Shown: one piece after another, positions 22,010 through 31,880 of the stretch
Position numbering within the stretch: position 1 is the first letter of the stretch
Layout of the letters: each line of letters opens with the position of its first letter
NCBI RefSeq assembly: GCF_000972845.2
Contig: NC_040028.1
Span: 12,458,201-12,522,200, forward strand
Length of the DNA: 64,000 nt
Direction of reading: 5' to 3'
From: Larimichthys crocea
Taxonomy: Eukaryota; Chordata; Actinopteri; Sciaenidae
Notes under the pieces: generated by a model
The model's database searches: none
The model's input: the letters and a program-made list of their open reading frames with translations, nothing else
Told to the model about the DNA's origin: nothing
Made by a program: the position numbers and the translations under genes

Positions 22010-23342
22010 CAAACACTGACATGCAATCATTTACTATCAAAGCTGGATAACTTTGGGCATCCTCACCATGGTAAGGCTTGAGCAAATTAATATGGCATAT
22101 TTTAGATGATTTTCTTTTATTTGGCATTTCAATCAGGTAATTTTGCTCTGAAACCTGACGGACTACATGACATGGACCAAAAAAATTTGCCTGAAAAGGT
22201 GACTCCACTAGTGGTGGCAGAAGAACCAGAACTTGGTCACCTGGACTAAATTGTCATTGCTCTACCTTGCAGTCAAACAGTTTTTTCATTTTTTTATGAG
22301 AAACTTGTAACTTCTGTTTGGCTAGTTCCCCAGCCTCATAGAGTCTCTGCCGAAACCCATTTACATAGGTAATCAAATTCTGTAGAGGATCAGTTGACCT
22401 CCACTGATCATGCAACACAGACAAAGGACCATGGACAGTATGAGCAAAAACAAGCTCATTAGGACTAAATCCTGTACTCTCTTGAACAACCTCCCTCGCT
22501 GCCAACAAGAGCCATGGTAAACCCTTCTCCCAATCTGCTTTTAGCTCTGTGCAATAAGCACGCAACAACGATTTCAAATGTTGGTGAAAGCGCTCAAGTG
22601 CACCTTGGCTCTGAGGGTGGTATGCTGAGGCCTTGTTGTGTTTTATGTGAAGTTGTTTAAGGATTCGTGCAAACAGCCGAGATGTAAAGTTTGACCCCTG
22701 ATCACTCTGTACTATTTTGGGAATACCAAACACAGATATGAACTGACTCATGGCCTTAATAACAGACTTTGTAGTGATGGAACGAAGAGGATAAGCAGCT
22801 GGATATCTGGTTTACATTACATTACAGTTAGCAAATAAGAACAACCTGACTTGGACCTGGGAAGAGGACCCACACAGTCAATAATCAGGTGCTCAAAAGG
22901 CTGACTCACTGCAGGAATAGGATACAAAGGAGCAGGTTTTATTGTTTGGTTAGGTTTGCCTGTAACTTGACAAGTATGGCATTGTCTTTACAAATGCAGA
23001 AACATCACGTTTCATACGCAGCCAGAAAAAATGCTGAAGCAAACGATCATGTGTTTTCTTGACACCCATATGTCCTGCAACATTATCATGAGCTGTCTGA
23101 ATTGTGGCTGTCCTAAATTTGACAGGCAATACAATTTGCACAATAGGGTCGCCACTGAATGTCTCACCATGAGGAGCCCACCTCCTAACCAAGACATCAT
23201 TTAAAAGGAAATATCCTTGCTTCACCTTTCCTACCTGCATTGTAGGCAAAACCAGATCATACACATCCCTCAGAGACTGGTCCGCTTTTTGCTCTTTCAC
23301 CAGCTCTGAACAAGAAACACAAAGATCAGGTGGCCGGGACAA
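22010..23342 (-). pseudogene. pol: Gmr1-like pol: integrase located upstream of RT
   Basis: Inserts element DNA into the genome. The zinc-binding His pair is in AHDNVAGHMGVKKTHDRLLQ and the Cys pair lies at about 22985 one frame over (CHTCQ), so a one-base loss separates them. Catalytic core: first Asp in LIIDCVGPLP (about 22880), second in QSDQGSNFTSRLF, Glu in SQGALERFHQHLK. A GPY/F-like C-terminal module (FFGPCHVVRQVSEQNYLIEM) follows at 22208-22130. It is placed between protease and RT, unlike standard gypsy elements. Confidence 0.9.
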
Positions 23343-23456
23343 GGCAAGTTCTTTACATCACAAGAGTTTTGTCTCATATCAGTCAGCGCAGCAGTCATTC
23401 ACTGTAACTGCTGGTTCTGATTCACTAAGCCCCTTTGTTTCCACAGTACAAGCTGT

Positions 23457-23855
23457 TTAAACTGCTTGCTCTTTTTCAGGGACTTCTTGAGATGACAAGG
23501 AAGCCACAACTGTCTCACTTTGTTGGTTTGATACCTCAGAAAGTTGTAAGCCCTCAAATTCTACATTGTCTGGCCATATCCGATGTCCTGCCAGGTCATT
23601 TCCTAGAATGATGTCAACTCCTTCCACTGGCGGTTTAGGACGAACACCAACTTCAACCTCCCCCTGTACCAGATCACATGACAAGAACATTTTATGTATA
23701 GGCACAAAAAGAGTTGTCAAACCCATCCCTCTGACTGGAATACAACCCCCTGTATCTGAACGTGGCGAAAAGGGCAAAATTGCCTGCCTCACAAATGTGC
23801 GTAAAGCTCCTGAGTCTCTCAGTATTTTGACTGGAACCTTTTTAATCACCTCCAC
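23457..23855 (-). pseudogene. pol: Gmr1-like aspartic protease
   Basis: About 130 codons with the catalytic triad written KILRDSGALRTFVRQAILP (DSGA; position before Asp is Arg), a flap-like GMGLTTLFVP region, and the terminal EGVDIILGNDLAGHRIWP that corresponds to the conserved ILG motif. It overlaps the end of the Gag frame and is followed by degraded linker to the integrase at 23342. The fold is that of a retropepsin that cleaves the polyprotein. Confidence 0.85.
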
Positions 23856-25075
23856 TTAGCCTGACAAATCCATCAGACATAAATGGGGCATAACCCTCAT
23901 CAATTTCTATCCGTTTAACTTCCATTTGAAATGGAGCTACCAGGTTTTCATCATCTCCAAAATTGGGAGTATGAATAGTTGTAGCCAAACCAGCTGACTT
24001 CACATGGCCTGCTTTCATTCTCTCTTTTAACAAAGGACATTCCTTTTTCCAGTGACCTTTTTGATGGCAATAATTGCATATATTTGGATCACCTTTTCCA
24101 ATAGGTGGCTGATCAAATTTTGGGGAAAAATTACCTGTTTTCTGATATTTATCCTGGCTACATCGCTCACCAAAGATACGCTTGTGTGTTAACACGTATT
24201 CATCAGCCAACACTGCAGCCTCATTAGGACAGGTGACGTTATGCTCATTAACATAGGTGGCAATGTAATCAGGCAGATTGTTTAAATTGTTCTAGAGCTA
24301 CCAAATCACAATTTATCAAACGTTTTTACCCCAGATGAAGAGCACCAGTGATTGAAAAGTGTGACCAAATCCCGTGCAAACTCCAGATGTGTTTGTTTAC
24401 CAGTCTTTCGCCAGCTCCTATAGCGCTGACGATAGGCCTCAGGAACTAACTCATAAGCCTTCAAGACAGATGTTTTCACCACATTGTAATCCTTACAGTC
24501 CTCAGAAGATAGCGCAGAATAGGCTTCTTGAGCTTTACCTGTAAAGACACACTGCAACATTAATGTTTGTTCCTCATCAGGCCAAGATCTAGAATTGGCA
24601 ATACGTTCAAACAAACAGAAGAAGGTTTCAACATCATTCTCATTAAACTTTGGCAACAATCTCAAATTACTGGCAACATCAAAATGCGAACCAGTGGTTT
24701 GCGCATTTAAAGCAGATCCTTAATTAATGCCAGTTTTTGTATTTCCAGATCCAATATCATCTGTTCCTTTTTGTATTTTATTTCTTCCAATTCTTTTTCA
24801 TGACCCAATTTCAAAAGCAGTAATTCTTTCTGCTGTTCAAATGTCAAAGCAATCCCAGAAATACTTACACCAGTCTTACCACCTTCATCCATCAGCATAC
24901 CACATTCCTGCAAATTAGACTTGATGATACTCTTCAGATTGCCCTTTGTGCGATTGGGCTCCACCTCAACAGAGAAATGCTGAGCAATCTTAATCAGCTG
25001 CTCCTTGGTGCACTGTTTCAGCAGTTCCTCAGAGGGATGTTGAACAAACTCCTCCACAATGCTATCCATAACCAA
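23842..25075 (-). pseudogene. gag: Gmr1-like Gag (coiled coil, capsid, zinc knuckle)
   Basis: Three consecutive segments. 25075-24707 starts MDSIVEEFVQHPSEELLK and has a charged coiled-coil (KLGHEKELEEIKYKKEQMIL). 24665-24306 is the capsid-like part (FFCLFERIANSRSWPDEEQT, YRQRYRSWRKTGKQTHLEFA), resembling SCAN/retrotransposon Gag folds. 24213-23842 holds a CCHC zinc knuckle, CNYCHQKGHWKKEC, spacing C-x2-C-x4-H-x4-C. Frameshifts at about 24700 and 24300 split it. The first Met lies about 520 bp inside the 5' LTR. Confidence 0.85.
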
Positions 25076-25596
25076 AGATAATCAAAAACGAGGTAAACTC
25101 AAACAGACATGCTATGCAACAGATGGCAAACAAAGACTGGCGCCTCCCCTTACTAAGTGACTAGTGAAACCATCTAGCTAACTAAAACTCATCCCTAGTC
25201 TTCGGACAGGTACCGGTGGCAGGTATTTATTCACTGAAACCCAGTGGCTTTGGAGTGCAACTGCAAAAACAGCGACCCCCCAAAAACCCTGGACGTGATC
25301 CTGAGACAAACACTCTAACCACCTTCCCCGCCACACTACAAAGACACCATGTAACAGACCCTCTAGTAGAGCCTGCTACTATGCCTAACCGAGGAGAACA
25401 CCAGTTAAAATATTGCCATATCAAAACAGTTTCACAGTTTGTTCACCTCAAAATGATGAGCCCCAAAATAAGAGAAAAACAAATTAGAATAAAGCTCCCT
25501 CAAAACCACTAACAAAATACTACAGCTATGTGCAATACTCCATCCAAAATTGACACAAAAAAAACTACCAAAATCCAATGTGACGAGCCTACATTT

Positions 25597-25911
25597 TGTC
25601 ACACGCTCAGAGGTATGACAAAAGATGGAGACCACACATGCTTTTAAACTATAAAACATAAATTTATTTACACTACTTAAGATTAACTGCGCATATTAGT
25701 TCATCAGTAATGTTTGTAATGTATGGGTGTGTGAAAATGTGTGTAAATGTAAGATGAAACAAAATAGTAACCAAAGCTCAAACAAACCCAGCAACTCAAA
25801 CAGGCTCTTCTTATAAGTGAGCATTCACACCAATTCAGGTGTTAATCATCTCTCCTGATGAGCTTCCCAGACAACCAATCAAAAATTAGGTCAGGCCATA
25901 AAGCTGTCACA
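25597..25911 (-). repeat. 5' LTR of the Gmr1-like element
   Basis: Plus strand TGTCACACGC...GCTGTCACA. With the left LTR it defines the element ends; the flanking GTGGT is duplicated. The LTRs differ by a handful of substitutions and two short indels, so insertion was comparatively recent. Confidence 0.92.
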
Positions 25912-25916
25912 GTGGT

Positions 25917-26552
25917 GGGGGGTCCTCCTCCACCAGTGTGCTTTCATTCCAGGTACATTTGCATCAAGACATACTGTATTGTATGTCTTATGTTCATTTC
26001 TATGTCATGACAGAGAATGTGCTGTAATTATTCAAAATAACACCATTACCACTGTCTGGTATTCATATGTATTTACTTTACAATAATGGTTGAGTATTTT
26101 GTTTCTTAGGCTGGCGGTGCAATGCAGTGCATATGCAAATGTACATGCTGGAGGGAGCATCGAGGTGGAACATGGGCCGGGCCAAGGAGCCAGTAGATGT
26201 TGAGAGGGCCTCAACCCTCAGAACTTTTGCTGTCTGGTTGATGTCTCACCTCAACAACATGAGCCAACGGGTCCATAGTTGTGCCCTGGTTCCAGAGTTC
26301 ACCCCACCTGGGAAACCTAATGGTAAGAGAGATCTCAGAGCAACACTGGTAGACCAGAGCATTACATCCCCTCCTCCTCTTTTCTTTAGGCATCCACCTA
26401 CTCATGGGACATGCATTTCCTGGGGTCGAAGATTGTGCTGTACATGTAGGAGAGGGGAGCGCATTGCTGTAGAATATCTATTGGCCCAGACCAACAGAGG
26501 TGACCTGCTTGCTCCAAAGCAGATGCCTGAAATCCCCTTACACATCTTTTGA
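25917..26552 (+). pseudogene. DUF6729-type gene, 3' exons (after gypsy)
   Basis: Coding resumes exactly after the GTGGT duplication (GGGGGGTCCTCCTCCACCAG, reading GGSSSTSVLSFQVHLHQ). After an intron ending TTTCTTAG, an exon from about 26110 reads RCNAVHMQMYMLEGASRWNM and LRTFAVWLMSHLNNMSQRV, up to a GGTAAGAG donor at about 26321. A last piece from about 26393 (ERIAVEYLLAQTNRGDLLAP) contains an in-frame stop before it. Order and spacing match the preceding exons, so this is the tail of the same broken gene. The tRNA array begins immediately after. Confidence 0.65.
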
Positions 26553-26811
26553 TGCCTGAGCAGCTGTTCCTCCAATGGAACAGCTTCTCCCCAAGAATCC
26601 CACCACGAAGCCCGCACAACCGGATTAAGGACTAAGTTTAATGACTGCCACTATAAGAAGGTAAGGTTGCTGGCTTTATTGAAGGTTTTGACATGGACCT
26701 CTTACATCGAAAGGTGATCCATAGTACGTGGAGTGTGCTGACCCAACGGTGCCGTCTTACTGTTTTTCGCAAAGCGCGTCTCCAACAGAAGAGAACGAAA
26801 GGAAAGCATCG

Positions 26812-26884
26812 TGGAGAATGCGGGCGTCGATCCCGCTACCTCTCGCATGCTAAGCGAGCACTCTACCATTTGAGCTAATTCCCC
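26812..26884 (-). tRNA. tRNA-Ala (AGC), unit 1
   Basis: 73-nt cloverleaf beginning GGGGAATTAGCTCAAATGG and ending ATTCTCCA. The anticodon loop TTAGCAT gives AGC. The A box (TAGCTCAAATGG) and B box (GGGATCGACGCCC region) are intact. The acceptor stem pairs fully with one G-T. No TTTT terminator is seen immediately downstream on the minus strand. Confidence 0.93.
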
Positions 26885-27348
26885 TGTACTAAACTCTGCA
26901 TTGCATGGCGACAAGCATGGTGGGACAGGCACAAACTAAAAGGAAAGCCAGTGCCGCTCGTTTTGATGATGCCCCGGCTGCTGTCCTTCAATGACACGGC
27001 TTCTCCCCAAGCTTCTCACGATTGAAAGCCTGCACAACTAGATTTCGGAGGAAGTTAAACGACTGCCATTAATGGCCCTCGATGGATGGATATGACCTTT
27101 GACTTTATTCCCATAGTTTAGAGAAGACCAAAGGCCAACTCAGAGCAAAGTCTGGAAGTTGCGTCAACGTGGCTAAATGGTGTAAAACGCCGGAATGAGG
27201 CTTCAGTCAGTCGACCTTAAAAAAGCAGCTGCAAATGTTGTCTTGTTTCTCTGCAACTCCATTTTAGTTAAATAGGCTCCATTAATGTTACAGATTAATT
27301 ATTGATTAGTAGACCATGGATGCGACAACCCAAACCTAGAGAGCGTGA

Positions 27349-27405
27349 GCAGAGTGGCGCAGTGGAAGCGTGCTGGGCCCATAACCCAGAGGTCGCTGGA
27401 GCGTG
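27349..27405 (+). pseudogene. Partial tRNA-iMet duplication
   Basis: The first about 53 nt of initiator tRNA-Met (through CAGAGGTCGCTGG), followed directly by a second start of the same gene. The repeat unit is about 58 bp (AGCGTGAGCAGAGTGGCGCA...). It lacks the T arm and acceptor 3' strand, so it cannot fold as a tRNA. Confidence 0.85.
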
Positions 27406-27477
27406 AGCAGAGTGGCGCAGCGGAAGCGTGCTGGGCCCATAACCCAGAGGTCGCTGGATCGAAACCATCCTCTGCTA
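27406..27477 (+). tRNA. Initiator tRNA-Met (CAT), unit 1
   Basis: 72 nt, starting AGCAGAGTGGCGCAGCGGAA. The anticodon stem-loop CTGGGCCCATAACCCAG has the GGG/CCC pairs typical of initiators, and the 3' end is ATCCTCTGCTA. The T loop contains ATCGAAA, the eukaryotic initiator form. One T-stem position differs from the usual gene (GCTGG against CCATC leaves a mismatch), also present in the partial copy upstream. Confidence 0.9.
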
Positions 27478-27857
27478 TCTGTAAGTGCTCTTTATCGGCA
27501 AATCAAGGTGCAGTGCTCTCTCTGTCTCGATGCTGTCATACTCTCAGAAGAGCTAGTCTGTGCAGTTGAGTCTTTGGTGCCACTGTAGAAGCCATGAGTT
27601 AATGTCAAATGTTGCTCTTTCTTGACGTAACTCTGTCAAGTAAAATGTATTCTGTTTGTACTGCTTAAGAAAAGCATGTGGCATATGGGTTACCTGTTCT
27701 GTTCCCCCGTTGACTTAACAAATACTCCCAGGTTGTCATTCAAGCTCAGTCCTTGACTTGTAAACCACGGAGGAAAACCTCAACTCAAAACATGTGGCGT
27801 CCTGCCTACCTGACTTGCTGACAGACTGCAAAAACAAGGATGTCCGGTGCGTTTTAA

Positions 27858-27938
27858 GGTAGTGGGCCGAGTGGTCTAAGGCCGCTGGATTAAGGCTCCA
27901 GTCTCTCAGGAGGCTGGGTTCAAATCCCACCACTGCCA
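27858..27938 (+). tRNA. tRNA-Leu (AAG), unit 1
   Basis: Anticodon arm CTGGATTAAGGCTCCAG gives AAG. A long variable arm (TCTCTCAGGAGG) and B box GGTTCAAATCC are present. Length is 81 nt with three indels against the other copy (GTGGG for GTGTGG, GCCGCTGG, AGGCTGGG for AGGCGTGGG), which disturb the acceptor and T stems. These could be decay or sequence error, since the second copy has the missing bases. Confidence 0.85.
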
Positions 27939-28176
27939 CTTGATAATGTTAGCTATACGTCAATGTGAATGACCCTTGTGTGCTCCTCTCGTCCGACTTA
28001 AGCGTTGCATGTCAAGAAAGCAATAAAGCTGTGAGACTGTTTGTCTGACTGCCTCAGTCAGATGGGCAGAACCTTTTCCACTTTGTAACACCCATAATTT
28101 GACGTTTCACTTTTCTCTCAATTTTGAGAGCTAGTCAGGATGCCAACGTGGCCGCACCTTGGAGCTGCGTCTCACC

Positions 28177-28262
28177 GACGAGGTGGCCGAGTGGTTAAGG
28201 CGAATGGACTGCTAATCCATTGTGCTCTGGCAACGCGTGGATTCGAATCCCCATCCTCGTCG
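28177..28262 (+). tRNA. tRNA-Ser (GCT), unit 1
   Basis: Starts GACGAGGTGGCCGAGTGGTT and ends CATCCTCGTCG. The anticodon arm TGGACTGCTAATCCA gives GCT. A class II variable arm is present (TGTGCTCTGGCAACGCG). At 86 nt it is a few bases longer than the usual 82, from single-base insertions at the D-anticodon junction and in the T arm (CCCC). Confidence 0.85.
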
Positions 28263-28812
28263 CTGATGAGTTAGGCTTTAAGCTGCATGGTCTTACTTGT
28301 CCTATCAGACCCTCGTGCAAGGAAACACCCCCGCCCCCAATGGAAGCGCATCACGCCAATCTTAAGCAGAGGAACAACCGTAGGGTGAAGAGGTTGGATG
28401 ACATGTGGAGGGTTGCAGGAATCAAGGTGCCCGCTTGTGTTGTATTATGTGGCCTACCAACCACAGCAGCTGGTCGAAGCCACATGTATAGTCTACCACA
28501 AGGTGTTGCTGGACAAGCATGAACTAAAAGGAAGCCCCATTACTGTTACTTTGATGCCCGAGCAGCTGTTCCTCCAATGGAACAGCTTCTCCCCAAGATC
28601 CCGCACACGAAGCCCGCACAACCGGATTAAGGACTAAGTTTGTAATGACTGCCACTATAAGAAGGTAAGGTTGCTGGCTTTATTGAAGGTTTTGACATTG
28701 ACCTCTTACATCGAAAGGTGATCCATAGTACGTGGAGTGTGCTGACCCAACGTGCGTCTTAGGTTTTTCGCAAAGCGCGTCTCCAACAGAAGAGAACGAA
28801 AGGAAAGCATCG

Positions 28813-28885
28813 TGGAGAATGCGGGCGTCGATCCCGCTACCTCTCGCATGCTAAGCGAGCACTCTACCATTTGAGCTAATTCCCC
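28813..28885 (-). tRNA. tRNA-Ala (AGC), unit 2
   Basis: Identical to the unit 1 tRNA-Ala over all 73 nt, including A and B boxes and the TTAGCAT anticodon loop. The flanks are also conserved. Confidence 0.93.
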
Positions 28886-29344
28886 TGTACTAAACTCTGC
28901 ATTGCATGGCGACAAGCATTGTGGGACAAGCACAAACTAAAAGGAAAGCCAGTGCCGCTCGTTTTGATGATGCCCCGGCTGCTGTCCTTCAATGACACGG
29001 CTTCTCCCCAAGCTTCTCACGATTGAAAGCCTGCACAACTAGATTCGGAGGAAGTTAAACGACTGCCATTAATGGCCCTCGATGGATGGATATGACCTTT
29101 GACTTTATTCCCATAGTTTAGAGAAGACCAAAGGCCAACTCAGAGCAAAGTCTGGAAGTTGCGTCAATGTGGCTAAATGGTGTAAAACGCCGGAATGAGG
29201 CTTCAGTCAGTCGACCTTAAAAAAGCAGCTGCAAATGTTGTCTTTGTTTCTGCAACTCCATTTTTTATCAAGGCCCCAGTAATGTTACAGATTAATTATT
29301 GATTAGTAGACCATGGATGCGACAACCCAAACCTAGAGAGCGTG

Positions 29345-29416
29345 AGCAGAGTGGCTCAGCGGAAGCGTGCTGAGCCCATAACCCAGAGGTCCGATGGATA
29401 AAACCAGCCTCTGCTA
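29345..29416 (+). pseudogene. Initiator tRNA-Met, unit 2 (mutated)
   Basis: 72-nt copy. The A box reads GGCTCAGCGG, and the anticodon stem CTGAG against CCCAG has a mismatch. The T arm CGATGGATAAAACCAGCC loses the ATCGAAA loop, so the B box is damaged. It is probably not functional if the sequence is right. Confidence 0.8.
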
Positions 29417-29766
29417 TCTGTAAGTGCTCTTCATCGGCAAATCAAGGTGCAGTGCTCTCTCTGTCTCGATGCTGTCATACTCTCAGAAGAGCTAGTCTGT
29501 GCAGTTGAGTCTTTGGTGCCGCTGTAGAAGCCATGAGTTAATGTCAAATGTTGCTCTTTCTTGGCGTAACTCTGTCAAGTAAAAGCAGTTGGCAATATGG
29601 TTCTCCTGTGTCTGTCCCCCTTGACTTAACAAATACTCCAGGTGTCATTACAGCTCAGTCCTTGACTTGTAATCCACGGAGGAAAACCTCAACTCAAAAC
29701 AGTGTGGCGTCCTGCCTACCTGACTTCGACAGACTGCAAAAAACAAGGGATGTCCGTGCGTTTTCA

Positions 29767-29845
29767 GGTAGTGTGGCCGAGTGGTCTAAGGCGGGGAATT
29801 AAGGCTCCAGTCCTCAGGAGGCGTGGGTTCAAATCCCACCAGCCA
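29767..29845 (+). pseudogene. tRNA-Leu (AAG), unit 2 (degraded)
   Basis: 79 nt with an intact 5' acceptor strand and D arm (GGTAGTGTGGCCGAGTGG). The anticodon stem is damaged (GGGGAATTAAGGCTCCAG) and the 3' acceptor strand is shortened (ACCAGCCA). It complements the unit 1 copy, whose errors are elsewhere. Confidence 0.8.
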
Positions 29846-30082
29846 CTTGATAATGTTAGCTATACGTCAATGTGATGACCTGTGTGGGCTCCTCGCAGTC
29901 CGACTTAAGCGTTGCATGTCAAGAGTCAAATAAAGCTGTGAGACGTTGTCTGACTGCCTCAGTCAGATGGGCAGAACCTTTCCACTTTGTAACACCATAA
30001 TTGGACGTTTCACTTTTCCTCAAATTTGAGAGCTAGTCAAGGATGCCCGTCAGGCCGTCACCTTGGTAGCTGTGTTGCAACC

Positions 30083-30165
30083 GACGAGGTGGCCGAGTGG
30101 TTTAAGGCGATGGACTGCTATCCATTGTGCTCTGTACGCGTGGAGTTTGAATCCCATCCTCGTCG
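30083..30165 (+). tRNA. tRNA-Ser (GCT), unit 2
   Basis: 83 nt, GACGAGGTGGCCGAGTGGTT through CATCCTCGTCG. The anticodon GCT is kept, but one base of the right anticodon stem side is lost (TGCTATCCA), and GAGTTTGAATCCC alters the T arm. Probably the same gene as the unit 1 copy with indels of uncertain origin. Confidence 0.65.
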
Positions 30166-30719
30166 CTGATGAGTTAGCTTTAAGCTGCAATGGTCTTACT
30201 TGTCCTATCAGACCTCGTGCAAGGAACATCCCCTCCCCAATGGAACGCAGCACACCAATCTTAAGCAGAAGCAACAACCGAGGGTGCAGAGGTTGGATGA
30301 CATGTGAGGGTTGCAGGAAATAAAGGTGCCCGCTTGTGTTGTATAATGGGGGCCTACCACCACAGCAGCTGGTCGAAGCCCACATGTATAAGTCTAACCA
30401 CAAGGTGTTGCTGGACAAGCATGAACTAAAAGGAAGCCCTATTACTGTTACTTTTGATGCCCGAGCACTGTTTCCTCCAGTGGGAACAGCTTCTCCCCAA
30501 GCATCCCGCCACGAAGCCCGCACAACCGATTTAAGGACTAGTTTAATGACTGCCACTAGAAGAAGGTAAGGTTGCTGGCTTTATAAGGGTTTTGACATTG
30601 ACCTCTTACATCGAACAGGTGATCCATATACGTGGAGTGTGCCTGACCCAACGGTGCCGTCTTACTGTTTTTTTCGCAAGCGCGTCGTCTCCAACAGAAG
30701 AGAACAAAGGAAAGCATCG

Positions 30720-30793
30720 TGGAGAATGCGGCGTCGATCCCGTCTACCCCTCGCGCATGCTAAGCGAGCCTCTAACCATTTGAGCTAATTCCC
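30720..30793 (-). pseudogene. tRNA-Ala (AGC), unit 3 (degraded)
   Basis: Clear copy of tRNA-Ala with several one-base indels (GCGGCGTCG, CCCGTCTACCCC, CTCGCGCATGC, GCCTCTAACC). These disturb the T stem, the variable region and the D arm. Confidence 0.75.
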
Positions 30794-31586
30794 TGTACGC
30801 AAACTCTGCATTGCATGCGACAAGCATTGTGGGACAGGCACAAACTAAAAGGAAAGCCAGGGCTGCTCGTTTTGATGATGCCCCGGCTGCTGTCCTTCAA
30901 TGACACGGCTTCTCCCCAAGCTTCTCACGATTGAAAGCCTGCACAACTAGATTTCGGAGGAAGTTAAACGACTGCCATTAATGGCCCTCGATGATGGATA
31001 TGACGTTTGACTTATTCCCATAGTTTAGAGAAGACCAAAGGCCAACTCAGAGCAAAGTCTGGAAGTTGCGTCAATGTGGCTAAATGGTGTAAAACGCCGA
31101 ATGAGGCTTAGTCAGTCGACCTTAAAAAGTCAGCTGCAAATGTTTGTCTTTGTTTCTGCAACTCATTTTAGTTATCATAGGTCCCAGTAATGTTACAATT
31201 AATTATTGATTAGTAGACCATGGAATGCGACAACCCAAACCTCAACTCAAAACAGTTGGCTCCTGCTACCTGACTTGCTGACACACTGCATGAACTAAAA
31301 GGAGCCCCATTACTGTGTCTTTGATGCCCGAGCAGCTGTTTCCTCCAATGGAACAGCTTCTCCTCCCCAAGCACCCGCCACGAAGCCCGCACAACCGGAT
31401 TAAGGACTAGTTTAATGACTCCACTATAAGAAGGTAGAGTTGCTGGCTTTATTGAAGGTTTTGACATTGACCTCTTACATCGAAAGGTGATCCATAGTAC
31501 GTGGATGGTGCTGACCCAACGGTGCCGTCTTACTGTTTTTTTTCGGCAAAGCGCGTCTCCAACAGAGAGAAACGAAAGAAAGCTCG

Positions 31587-31627
31587 TGGAGAATGGCGGG
31601 CGTCGATCCCCTACCCTCTCGCATGCG
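31587..31627 (-). pseudogene. tRNA-Ala fragment, unit 4
   Basis: Only the 3' half (TGGAGAATGGCGGGCGTCGA then CTCTCGCATGC) remains. The array ends here, directly at the CCAAT-rich segment. Confidence 0.8.
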
Positions 31628-31649
31628 CTTCCTGCATCTTGCCTCTTCG

Positions 31650-31880
31650 CCAAAGTAAGCCCACATCGACCAATCACGTTCGTCCTCTGGGCTTACTTTG
31701 GGGCTTACTTGGGCTTACTTTGACCAATCAACGTTTGCTCTCTGTGGGCTTACTTTGGACCAATCACGTTTGCTCTCGTGGGCTTACTTTTGACCAATCA
31801 CGTTTCCTCCCGCTGCGGCTAATGTTTGACCCGCCGCTCCCGCGATCATTTTCCCTCATGACGACCCGTCTTGTAAGTAG
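31650..31880 (+). promoter_or_regulatory. CCAAT-box tandem repeat with a downstream ATG and splice-donor-like site
   Basis: A unit of 34-36 bp, GGGCTTACTTTGACCAATCA followed by CGTTTGCTCTCGT, is repeated with one shortened copy. CCAAT occurs at 31670, 31724, 31760 and 31794 in one orientation. A GC-rich stretch (GACCCGCCGCTCCCGCGATC) follows, then ATG at 31858 and GTAAGT at 31873, as if a five-codon first exon (MTTRL) were spliced. No downstream exon was identified because of the gap at 32260. The promoter role is inferred. Confidence 0.5.

Larger units (their letters stand above)
20038..25911 (-). mobile_element. Gmr1-like Ty3/gypsy element (gag-PR-IN-RT-RH order)
   Basis: A near-complete minus-strand LTR retrotransposon with two LTRs (305 and 315 bp) and a perfect 5-bp target duplication GTGGT (20033-20037 and 25912-25916). 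Reading leftward from 25597 the order is Gag, protease, integrase, reverse transcriptase, RNase H. Integrase before RT is the copia order but the proteins are gypsy-like; this is the known hallmark of Gmr1-type gypsy elements first described from cod. Several frameshifts and stops interrupt the frames. It sits inside an exon of the DUF6729-type pseudogene. Confidence 0.92.
26549..31627. repeat. Tandem array of about 2-kb tRNA-gene units
   Basis: The landmark CTTACATCGA recurs at 26701, 28704, 30604 and 31483, giving periods of 2003, 1900 and 879 bp. Each full unit carries tRNA-Ala on the minus strand, then initiator tRNA-Met, tRNA-Leu and tRNA-Ser on the plus strand. The third unit lost the iMet-Leu-Ser segment by an internal deletion near 31240, and the fourth stops inside tRNA-Ala. 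Indels accumulate toward the right, next to a 100-N gap. Confidence 0.9.
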
